From: Acanthoscelides obtectus
Taxonomy: Eukaryota; Arthropoda; Insecta; Coleoptera; Chrysomelidae
Direction of reading: 5' to 3'
Assembly (NCBI GenBank): GCA_963669975.1
Contig: CAVLJG010000001.1
Span: 42,247,232-42,311,231 of the forward strand
DNA length: 64,000 nucleotides
The translations under genes were made by a program, and so were the position numbers. The notes under the pieces are model-generated. The model saw nothing but the letters and a program-made list of their open reading frames with translations, did not search any database and was not told the origin of the DNA. Shown piece after piece: positions 55,730-64,000 of the stretch (its first letter is position 1; the number at the start of each line of letters is the position of its first letter).

Positions 55730-56575
55730 AAGCGGTCCACTAAGAACACATACCATACGTCTCTCAGTAATTAAGCTAAATTTAAATTAACTAGCATTAT
55801 TTCATCTTTATTTTTTGTATCGAGCTGTTAGCGACAAACTGTAGTTTCAAGATTTGAGATGGGTTCCATTGCAAAGTTGTGATCCAAAGTTATGCCGCGA
55901 AAATAGTTATATAAAGCTTCCGGTACCCCTGTCTGTTCCAACAGATACGCGTTCAAGGTTCAACACAATTCCTAGGGTGGGGCACTGCTTCCCTGGCACC
56001 CCCCTGTGGGCGCCCAAGTATAAAGGTACTGGGAAGCATTGGAGACCCTTGGACGGATATTTATAAGTTACAAGATTCTAATGAATGTCGTCTGTAGTTG
56101 TAAGAAAAAATTGCACTTCTCAAAAAATACTCCATCTCGAATCATGATATACTGCTGATTATGTACAGATTTCCTTTCATAGGTTATGTTCTTTGTTTAC
56201 GAAGTGCAGGTTTTTTACTAAAATATTGAAAAGTATTTTCATATCTAATGCATTAACATCGCTGTTCTAGACATATATCATTTTTCTTTGAGGATGCTAG
56301 TATTATATCACGTGGAATATTTTTCATTTTCGACGACAATAAAAAAATTGAAAAACTGACATATTGTTTGTATTGATATCCACCTCTCGTTTGGCGCTTT
56401 CTGTCGATTCCATTTGTGGCCTGGCAGGGGTGTTACATGACTTGAAAAGTGACATTATGTCAGTTTTTTGACATTATGTGGGTTGTTTATGACATGTGAA
56501 TTTTAGTACTATATATCAACTTGGAACTAGCTATCGTTCTCTTCATGCTCACTGTAGCAGGCGCGGAATGAACTA
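55730..56575. other. PSME3 3' region and spacer, copy 2
   Basis: Counterpart of 29529-30375; no gene recognised. A 70-codon frame at 55854-56066 is not conserved in copy 1. Confidence 0.5.
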
Positions 56576-57997
56576 TACTAAGTGACATATAAATCAGAAC
56601 ACCCAGTTTAAATGGTTTTATTTTAATAAAATTTTGTATAAGTACTTAATGAAGCATAATAAGTAAATGATAAAAATTTCGAAATGATTGCACTGCTTTA
56701 AAGCCCTTTGACCTTTAATAATGTGTGGATGCACCCTGATGTGCTACGCATTCTCCAACGCGCCTAGGCATGCTTTTGATCAGGTGGTCAATGTCCTCCT
56801 GTGGTATCTCATTCCAGGCAACCACCAACTCCTCTCGAAGTGCTTCTAGAGTCTGAGGAGGACGATGCAAATTGAGCAATCTCCTACCCATCATATCCCA
56901 CACGTGCTCAATTGGGGATAAGTCGGGAGATCTTGGTGGCCATGGTAACAATGTGACATCATTATGTTGAAAGAAGTCTATTGTGACTCTTGCAACATGT
57001 GGTCGGGTATTGTCTTGTTGGAAAGTTGGATCTGCCAGGGTGTCAAGATAGGGTAAAATATGGGGTTCTAGAACTTCGTGGATATAACGCTGCGCGTTCA
57101 TGTTACCTCTGATGAAGATTAAAGGTGACCTGGAACCATAAGCTATAGCACCCCAAACTATAACTCCAACAGTGTGATAAACATGTCTTTCAACAAAAAA
57201 CTGTGGATTCCTCCTTTCACCACGTCGCCTTCTAACCCTGGAACGACCATCGTGCATGCCTAAACAAAATCGAGACTCGTCACTAAAGACAATACTGTTC
57301 CATTCCTGATCCCAGAGTGACCGTTGTCTGCACCACTCAAGGCGATTACGTCGGTGTTCTCGAGTTAAAGGGAGGACCCAGTGTGGCCGGTATGAAAACA
57401 AGCCAAAACTTCTCATTCGTCGGTAAACACTTCGCATGCCAATAGGTCTTCTGTGTTCTGCAAACCATTCACTTGCAATGGACCTGGTAGCGGAGAAACG
57501 GTCCCTTAAGGCCAATAATCTTAGGCGGCGATCTTCACGGTCTGTTGTTCTACGGCGGCGTCCAGTGCCCCTTGCTCTTTGCGTACGGCCTTCTCGAAGC
57601 CATGCCTGACAACACCTAACCACAGTGTCTACACTTCTTTGCACTCTAACTGCAATTGCCCGAAAAGAAAGTCCAGCTTCCCGAAGTCCCACTATACGGC
57701 CCCTATCAAACTCACTAAGTTGACGAAATCGTACAGGTCTCCGTACTCTAGGCATCGTAACCGATCGTAAAGGATGTCAAGAACCAAAATCCGCCAACGT
57801 TGATTCTTTACTGCGGCTGAAATATTCATTTTTAGAGCGTTAGTGAATCAAAAAAAAGCAGTATACAAACCGGAATGTCCAACTGATAAGGCTGAAAATT
57901 GTTTCACTTGTTATTTACAGTAAGATAAATACATTCACCAACTTTTATTAAAAAAAACCATTTAAACTGGGTGTTCGGATTTATATGTCACTTAGTA
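56576..57997 (-). mobile_element. Tc1-like element 1, copy 2 allele, intact
   Basis: 1422 bp from TACTAAGTGACATATAAATC to the matching right end ATATGTCACTTAGTA, flanked by TA. TIRs of about 60 bp. Complete transposase inside. The same family occurs again at 60832. Confidence 0.94.
56715..57755 (-). CDS. Tc1-like DD34E transposase, intact (346 aa)
   Basis: One exon, no stop. Residues 1-60 form a paired-like helix-turn-helix (FRAIAVRVQRSVDTVVRCCQ), followed by a GRRRR basic patch near 65-70 and a second HTH to about 120. The catalytic domain has D159 (VFSDESRF), D248 (TFQQDNTRPH) and E283 (PDLSPIEHVWD), which are 34 residues apart between the last two, as in Tc1. Length fits the family (about 340 aa). 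It would catalyse cut-and-paste at TA. With matching TIRs it could be autonomous; the allele in copy 1 has two frameshifts. Confidence 0.95.
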   Translation of the reverse strand: MPRVRRPVRFRQLSEFDRGRIVGLREAGLSFRAIAVRVQRSVDTVVRCCQAWLREGRTQRARGTGRRRRTTDREDRRLRLLALRDRFSATRSIASEWFAEHRRPIGMRSVYRRMRSFGLFSYRPHWVLPLTREHRRNRLEWCRQRSLWDQEWNSIVFSDESRFCLGMHDGRSRVRRRRGERRNPQFFVERHVYHTVGVIVWGAIAYGSRSPLIFIRGNMNAQRYIHEVLEPHILPYLDTLADPTFQQDNTRPHVARVTIDFFQHNDVTLLPWPPRSPDLSPIEHVWDMMGRRLLNLHRPPQTLEALREELVVAWNEIPQEDIDHLIKSMPRRVGECVAHQGASTHY

Positions 57998-58939
57998 TAT
58001 ATCATATAATATCACAACCTCACGAAAGTATTGGACGTATTAAAAAAAATAGCAGCTACCGAGTCAACAAGTTGAATGTTATCGTTTTTTTTGACATTGT
58101 ATATGTTTTTTACGTAATAACCCTGCCGACTTGGGACGGCAACGATACACATTGTATCGAAATCATCGACGCTTGGGCACCGTCGGTGTATGACCATATT
58201 TCGATGCATCAAAATCGAAGTGATCAAAAACATAGTATCTTAAGTGTACTGCTATTGTGCTATTTCTAGATGAGGAATGGTATCTCCAAAATATGCAGAA
58301 TCTTCACATTCCCTACTTGACAAAAATCTGTTTAGTAGTAGCTCAGTGACCTCAATATTAACAATAGTAGACTGTAGTCTCTCATCTATAGATCTTTACA
58401 CGGTTTTTGGCAGGTCACAGTAGAACTACAGTAGCTACTTTTAAGCATGCATCTCTCTCACACATATGTGTATAATCCGCCTGAATATGCGGCCATTGGT
58501 GTTCGCTCAAAGCCATACGTTCTTTAGTTGTTTTACCGCTTTGAAAAATTTCTTGTCAACGTATAAGTTGCAGATTCATGCTTGTCCCTGTCAGTATGAC
58601 AACTTTCTTATGGATATGTGATTTGTTTTCCCTTGCTTGATCCTCGATATGAAACATAATAGTGACTGAAGATACAAGTACAATATAAACAGCTTACAAA
58701 AGAAGCATTTCCAGAATGTTAGAGAAAACAACTGACCTCTACCACCCAATTCATGCGTGTGCGGGTGTGTATGTCTGTGCAAAAGCGAGAAGCAGTTACG
58801 TTACGGATCAGCTTGCGCAGTGTGAAATTTACCTTAGGAAATTTCAACTTTGCACATAATATCATTAACCAATCTGTTTACTTATTTCATATGGCGTTGT
58901 GACGTAACCGCCAAAAACGGTGAAAAGTTCTATATTTAA
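57998..58939. other. Spacer, copy 2
   Basis: Counterpart of 31794-32688; no gene or structured repeat recognised. Confidence 0.5.
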
Positions 58940-59819
58940 CCATAGATTACGGGACTATCGTAAAATTTAAAGAGCTAAACAATAAAATGCAAAAATATCA
59001 ATAAAAGTTTAAATATATATTATTTGACACTACATTCCTTGCATATATTTCCACCCTTCGGGCCCTACACAAAATGGATGAGATTTCTTGAAGTAGTTCT
59101 ACTGGGGTGCGCTGATGTCCATTTCTGACCATTCTTTCATTTCAAACTCAAAATAATGGGTTTAACTAGAAAGTGATTTGTTATACTCGTACAAGGTTCA
59201 ACTTGAGGCTGATGTATGCTATCGTCGGAGTTCACATGGCCGACATCATTCTTTTCTCTTTTCCAAAGTAGTCATTTCTTGTTCATTTATAGGCAAATTC
59301 TCATCCAAATATAATTCATCATTTGAATCATCTGATCCCTTCATCGATTCTACTTCAAGATTATCTTGTTCCCAATCGCCACTATCCTCAAATGGGTCTG
59401 GATGACCGTCTTCTCCCTCCATAATTTTTCTCACTTCTTTTCTCAATTCTGCGTGAGATACGGACCGGTTTGAAGTCATTTCGCTGGAAAGACATGTCCT
59501 CAGAACGCCATAAGAAAAAAAAATTGAATACACCTTACCTCAGAAGTAAATGTCAGCAAAACCGCTTTTGACAGAATGGAATAAAAATCAGCTTGCGCGA
59601 AAACCTACAAACAGTAACACGGGACTATCGTAAAATTTACGATGAAAGTGCAAGATCTCCGTTGCGCTTGACAAATACATGTTGCGTAAACTGGAGTCTA
59701 GATGAGAACTAAATAGAAAGGTACCAAGAGTCCCATCCTGATACGCTATTCGAAAATGAACGGAATATCACGATGAATATTGTCGATGGTAAATTTTACG
59801 AATGTCCCGTACTCAAGGG
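58940..59819 (-). mobile_element. piggyBac-like element, internally deleted
   Basis: After TTAA (58936-58939) the left end reads CCATAGATTACGGGACTATC, continuing GTAAAATTTA. The right end, read inward, is CCCTTGAGTACGGGACATTC, continuing GTAAAATTTA, followed outside by TTGA, one change from TTAA. A further copy of the ACGGGACTATCGTAAAATTT motif lies at 59619-59640, possibly a subterminal repeat. The 880-bp remnant keeps the two ends of the coding region. The copy boundary at 59230 falls inside it. Confidence 0.6.
59040..59479 (-). pseudogene. piggyBac transposase remnants (N- and C-terminal)
   Basis: The N-terminal part starts at 59479, MTSNRSVSHAELRKEVRKIM, then a strongly acidic stretch (PFEDSGDWEQDN, SDDSNDELYLDE), typical of the acidic N-terminus of piggyBac transposases; it stops at 59246. 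The C-terminal part near 59060-59160 reads NGQKWTSAHPSRTTSRNLIH. The DDD catalytic core is missing. Confidence 0.5.
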
Positions 59820-60136
59820 TTGAATTACTCTGAATATTTTAATATACATCCTATTTCTCTTTGTTATGGTTATATACCAGATAATTCTGCAATCGGTTAC
59901 AGAGCCATCATTCTTTTATACTAATCAAGTTCCTATGTAGTAGTAGTAGAAAGATTTATTTAGCACATTTGGCTACATAAACAGAATAATTGTAAACAAC
60001 TTAGAACTATATGGTGTATGATGTAAATGCTGGGCAACCTATAACTGTAGATTTAACAAGTGATTTCTCAATTTTACTTTAAATTTTGTCAAAGTTTTCT
60101 GGTCTTTTATCTCCGAGTATAATTTATTATATTCAA

Positions 60137-60844
60137 TCAAACTTTGATGGAATACAGATTTGTGCTTATGTTATACTTTTTGGTCATTAAATGGAAGTCA
60201 TCTTTAGTTCTGGTATTATGTAAATGATGGTCGACATTTGATGATGTTAAACTAGTTAGACTTGATGGAAATATATTTTTTACTTTATAAATGAATATCA
60301 TTACAAGATATTTGATAAAATTTTTTACATTGAGGCATTTTAATTTGCTAAGCATTTGCCTAATTGGAGTATATTTATCTTTATTTAGTATTATTCTCAT
60401 GCTCTTATTTTGTAAAATTTGCAGTCTTTCAAAAATGGAAATATTTGCTAAATATAGAATAGTCGAACAGTACAAGAAATTTGGAAGAATGATGGTATTA
60501 TAGATAATTTTTCTGCTATATGAACTCAGACATCCAGAAACTCTCGGTAAATATCCCACTTTACTACTAATCTTATTTATAACTTTTTCATAATGAATAT
60601 CAAAAATTAATCGAGAGTCAACAAAAACCCCCAGGTATTTAAAATTTTCTACGAATTCAATATCTTCACCATCAATATTCAGTTGAACATTTGTACATTG
60701 TTTTTTTCCGATTAACAAGGCTTTCGTTTTACTTGCATTTAATTTTAGTCTGTTAGATGCTAACCATTTTGAGACAAGCTGCAAGTCTTCATTTATATAA
60801 GAGATACCAGACTGAATATTTTTAGTACTTATACTAAGTGACAT
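60137..60844 (-). pseudogene. Reverse transcriptase C-terminal part of the non-LTR element
   Basis: A 230-codon open stretch without stops: thumb-like region SKWLASNRLKLNASKTKALL, YLGVFVDSRL (RT domain 7 type), LPNFLYCSTILYLAN and LQILQNKSMRIIL (conserved end of Jockey/CR1-type ORF2). Its first residues (SLSI) come from the Tc1 TIR. The catalytic FADD is 1.4 kb away beyond the Tc1. Truncated, so not active. Confidence 0.85.
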
Positions 60845-62205
60845 ATAAATCCGAACACCCAGTTTAAATGGTTTTATTTTGATAAAATTTTGTATAAGTA
60901 CTTAATGAAGCATAATAAGTAAATGATAAAAATTTCAAAATGATTGCACTGCTTTAAAGCCCTTTGACCTTTAATAATGTGTGGATGCACCCTGATGTGC
61001 TACGAATTCTCCAACGCGCCTAGGCATGCTTTTGATCAGGTGGTCAATGTCCTCCTGTGGTATCTCATTCCAGGCAACCACCAACTAATCTCGAAGTGCT
61101 TCTAGAGTCTGAGGAGAACGTTGCAAATTGAGCAATCTCCTACCCATCATATCCCACACGTGCTCAATTGGGGATAAGTCGGGAGATCATGGTGGCCATG
61201 GTAACAATGTGACATCATTATGTTGAAAGAAGTCTATTGTGACTCTTGCAACATGTGGTCGGGCATTATCTTGTTGGAAAGTTGGATCTGCCAGGGTGTC
61301 AAGATAGGGTAAAAGATGGGGTTCTAGAACTTCGTGGATATAACGCTGCACGTTCATGTTACCTCTGATGAAGATTAAAGGTGACCTGGAACCATAAGCT
61401 GTAGCACCCCAAACCATAACTCCAACAGTGTGATGAACATGTCTTTCAACAAAAAACTGTGGATTCCTCCTTTCACCACGTCGCCTTCTAACCCTGGCAC
61501 GACCATCGTGCATGCCTAAACAAAATCGAGACTCGTCACTAAAGACAATACTGTTCCATTCCTGATCCCAGAGTGCCTACCACTCAAGGCGATTACGTCG
61601 GTGTTCTCGAGTTAAAGGGAGGACCCAGTGTGGCCGGTATGAAAACAAGCCAAAACTTCTCATTCGTCGGTAAACACTTCGCATGCCAATAGGTCTTCCG
61701 TGTTCTGCAAACCATTCATTTGCAATGGACCTGGTAGTGGAGAAACGGTCCCTTAAGGCCAATTATCTTAGGCGGCGATCTTCACGGTCTGTTGTTCTAC
61801 GGCGGCGTCCAGTGCCCCTTGCTAACCACAGTGTCTACACTTCTTTGCACTCTAACTGCCATTGCCCGAAAAGAAAGTCCAGCTTCCCGAAGTCCCACTA
61901 TACGGCCCCTATCAAACTCACTAAGTTGACGAAATCGTACAGGTCTCCGTACTCTAGGCATCGTAACCGATCGTGAAGGATGTCAAGAACCAAAATCCGC
62001 CAACGTTGATTCTTTACTGCGGCTGAAATATTCATTTTTAGAGCGTTAGTGAATTAAAAAAAAAGCAGTATAAAAACCGGAATGTCCAACTGATAAGGCT
62101 GAACATTTTTTCACTTGTTATTTACAGTAAGATAAATACATTCACCAACTTTTATTAAAATAAAACCATTTAAACTGGGTGTTCGGATTTATATGTCACT
62201 TAGTA
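60832..62205 (-). mobile_element. Tc1-like element 2, deletion derivative
   Basis: Same family and TIRs as 56576-57997; TA outside each end. 1374 bp. About 38 bases are missing near 61824 (after GTGCCCCTTGCT) and about 10 near 61577. Inserted inside the reverse transcriptase, between the codons for FADDTMIYI and STKN. Confidence 0.93.
60971..61961 (-). pseudogene. Tc1-like transposase, deleted and frameshifted
   Basis: Starts MPRVRRPVRF at 61961. HTH region cut by the deletion near 61824, second loss near 61577. The catalytic part 61513-61187 keeps TFQQDNARPH. A change (CATGGT for CTTGGT) alters SPDLS near 61190, and a stop arises near 61087. Not functional; its ends could still be moved by the intact copy. 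Confidence 0.88.
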
Positions 62206-62314
62206 TATATAAATCATAGTGTCATCGGCGAAAATCTGAATTTTGCATTTTTTGACTATGGCAGGTAAATCATGTATGTATAAAATAAAAAGAAGTGTTA
62301 TTTTATTTCTATAG

Positions 62315-62454
62315 ATTTTAAAATCGACGAAAAAAGCGGTGAGGGAATTCCACCATCGGATAAAAGAACGAATCCGCTGGAAATGATTGCAATCGATGAA
62401 TTCATCGCTGAATTATTGGAAACACAAGTTGAAATAAAGCAATCTATGTTTTGA
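62315..62454 (+). CDS. Orphan 3' exon of an unidentified host gene
   Basis: A TTTTATTTCTATAG acceptor is followed by 46 codons to TGA: FKIDEKSGEGIPPSDKRTN, then LEMIAIDEFIAELLETQVEI and KQSMF. The phase needs one base from a preceding exon. The peptide is polar, partly amphipathic, free of stops and begins immediately next to the truncated end of the non-LTR element, which would then lie in the last intron. I do not recognise the family, and no upstream exon is evident in this window. Confidence 0.35.
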
Positions 62455-63211
62455 TACGATCGATGTATACGAGGGCGATGTTTATAGATGTCTAAACATT
62501 GATGATTTCGGGGCCCGACGCACGTGAGTCGCGTGCGCGTTTTGTGGGGTACACCATCTTAGATCTGCAGAATACCATATAATTTTAAACAGTTATTATT
62601 TTATTTTTGTTCAATATACATAACGATTGACATTTGCCATTGAAAAACTTACACATTGCTTTTGTATACGTATTGCATATTATAGACATTTATTGTATGG
62701 GTTGTTTAAAAAATATATGTATACATTTGTTGAGTAATACTTCAGATGTTGCTCAGTAATAACCATAGTCGATAATTTGTATTCCTACTTAGCTTTAACA
62801 TCTTCTACATTGGGTGTCCAAGGAACTGGGTTGATATATGTCACTGATGTCGAGCTACACATACCTGAAAGTATTGTCGGAATTTTGTAAAACCAGTAGT
62901 CATGATTATTTTTCAAGGCTGAATACAACTTGAGATATCCTCATTGAAATGGCGTCTTTCCCATGTGACAACCCATACATTCTTTTTTTTTGCTGCGGGC
63001 AGTTTTTTAAGGTCTTTTAGATCATTCTTAAAAAAATGTTCTTATGAGCTTTTCTCTTAAACTGGTAGTTTTCGGAATATAAGCGAATTAATATTAAGTG
63101 CAAAATGTGCCATTTTCACTGGACCAGTTAAATCAGCGTTAAAATGGTACAGTTACATCACCGTAAATTGTGTAGGTATTTCTGATTCTATTTCCATTCA
63201 TAAATATAGCT
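62455..63211. other. Non-coding spacer
   Basis: AT-rich with a GC-rich patch around 62510-62550 (GACGCACGTGAGTCGCGTGC). No gene recognised. Confidence 0.5.
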
Positions 63212-64000
63212 TATACAGGGTGTTATATGCGAATATTTAAGGGTGTGATTCTACATGAAAAATTAATGTTAGTTTTGCTTCATAAACTATGGTCCAAAAA
63301 TGTTTCCTTACAAAAACTCGGGGCGTTGGAGTTTTAGGAAAAAAATGGAAATTAATGAATATTTTCAAAACCGCTTCAGATATTTCACTGACATTTAGTA
63401 CGTAGTGAAAGTTAATAAATAAAGTTGCATATTTTTCAATGCAAAAATAATTTTTAGCTTTAATAGTGGCGTGCGTATGGGTATTGACTTCGATATTTTT
63501 CAAGAAAAAAATGGTACGCCAGTGGTTTTTTGCCAAAAAAAAAATTATTATTGAATTCCTCGTTCAATTTAAAACAAATAAATTTCTCTTGAATTGTTTT
63601 CCTTCGCTGCGCCATTTGACATCTGACAAGTCTGTTATTCAAATCAGTTCGCTGTGACATCTTTTTCATTATTTATTTTTTACAATCTTGCTAATAATGG
63701 TGAATTATTCAAATGCAGAAATGACGGAAATGCATTGCGTATATGGCTTTGCCGACGGTTATGGTGAGCAAGCCAGACGGATTTATCACCAGAGATATCC
63801 CGACCGTGCTTTGCCAGATAGTCGAACTTTTTCTAATATTCATCGTCGTCTTGTTGAAACTGGTTCTGTCCGAACAGGAACATCTGAAGGTAGACCTCTA
63901 AGTGTGAGAACACCAGATATCGAGGAAGCAGTGCTGCACGAAGTCGAAGAACATCCTGAGACGAGTACGAGGAAGATCGCTAGACACTTAAATATTTGCC
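63212..64000 (+). mobile_element. Second DUF4817-type element, left part, runs off the window
   Basis: Begins TATACAGGGTGTTATATGCG, the same terminal motif as the element at 19334. About 480 bp of long-TIR-like sequence precede an ORF starting at 63697. The subterminal sequence differs from the first element, so it is another family. The right end is outside the window. Confidence 0.7.
63697..64000 (+). CDS. DUF4817/DDE transposase, N-terminal part
   Basis: MVNYSNAEMTEMHCVYGFAD, then ARRIYHQRYPDR (first helix-turn-helix, DUF4817), RTFSNIHRRLVETGSVRTGT, a GRP-like linker (SEGRPLSVRTP), and a second HTH (IEEAVLHEVEEHPETSTRKI). 101 codons without a stop or frameshift up to the window end; the family is about 350-400 aa. 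The open frame suggests a younger copy than the one at 20012. The catalytic domain is not visible. Confidence 0.85.
   Translation, partial: MVNYSNAEMTEMHCVYGFADGYGEQARRIYHQRYPDRALPDSRTFSNIHRRLVETGSVRTGTSEGRPLSVRTPDIEEAVLHEVEEHPETSTRKIARHLNIC

Larger units (their letters stand above)
33557..59230. repeat. Copy 2 of the duplicated locus (contig 2 start)
   Basis: Repeats copy 1 from base 1896 onward and continues beyond the point where copy 1 ends. It lacks elements C and D. The first ~3.5 kb (33557-37100) is rich in one-base indels against copy 1, as at a poorly polished contig end. From about 39300 on the alignment is cleaner and usually carries the better reading frames (PNPO, PSME3, Tc1). 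Confidence 0.9.
59938..62300 (-). mobile_element. 5'-truncated non-LTR retrotransposon, split by a Tc1 element
   Basis: Two blocks on the minus strand, 62300-62206 and 60831-59938, form one reverse-transcriptase remnant. The first has LLFILYIHDLP and FADDTMIYI (catalytic Asp pair). The second (60844-60137) continues STKNIQSGISYINEDLQLVS and KYLGVFVDSRLIF, to NRLKLNASKTKALLIG and a stop at 60137. A 3' UTR follows, ending in a short TAC/TAG-rich tail near 59938-59950. Removing the Tc1 with one TA restores the frame exactly. A CR1/Jockey-like clade is likely. Confidence 0.8.

Noticed and set aside
1896..59230. A genuine recent segmental tandem duplication of METTL18-PNPO-PSME3
   Set aside because: Both ends of the repeated unit coincide with the two edges of a 500-N gap, and the differences look allelic. 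Contig-end overlap explains all of it; kept as the alternative only.

Overview
This is an insect nuclear genome window. The evidence is AT-rich DNA, spliced single-copy animal genes (METTL18, PNPO and PSME3/REG-gamma homologues) and a dense load of insect-type transposons: PIF/Harbinger with MADF partner genes, Tc1, mariner, a DUF4817-type mariner relative, piggyBac and Jockey-like non-LTR elements. A beetle or true bug is plausible, but the sequence does not fix the order. There is no prokaryotic or viral gene organisation.

Layout. Bases 1-1895 are unique and hold a ~0.85 kb fold-back repeat. Bases 1896-33056 (copy 1) and 33557-59230 (copy 2) are the same locus present twice, separated by exactly 500 N. 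Each copy runs in this order: Harbinger nest, METTL18 (+), PNPO (-), DUF4817 element, reverse-transcriptase remnant, PSME3 (+, intron 1 full of repeats), Tc1 element, piggyBac remnant. Bases 59231-64000 are again unique: the rest of the piggyBac remnant, a 5'-truncated non-LTR element split by a third Tc1, an orphan 3' exon, and the start of a second DUF4817 element. The repeated segment begins exactly at the right edge of the gap and ends exactly at its left edge. The simplest reading is two allelic contigs whose ends overlap, joined end to end by the assembler, rather than a true tandem duplication.

The main biological interest is the Harbinger nest. Element A (2024-13172, TSD TTG) contains element B (4688-10207, TSD TAA), and B contains element C (7451-10051, TSD TTA). 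Element D (10259-13140, TSD TTA) sits inside A's right terminal inverted repeat. All four point the same way. Copy 2 has A and B but carries clean empty TTA sites where C and D sit in copy 1, so C and D are presence/absence variants and therefore young. C looks fully intact: 41-bp TIRs, a 392-aa DDE transposase and a 292-aa MADF protein. In all four elements the + strand transposase gene and the - strand MADF/BESS-like gene are interdigitated, with the last exon of each lying inside an intron of the other.

Host genes. METTL18 (protein-histidine methyltransferase) has a minor-spliceosome (U12-type) last intron. PNPO (vitamin B6 salvage) and PSME3 (nuclear proteasome activator) are intact in copy 2 but frameshifted in copy 1 by homopolymer-type indels that are probably consensus errors. 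They are unrelated in function; I see no operon or pathway linking them.
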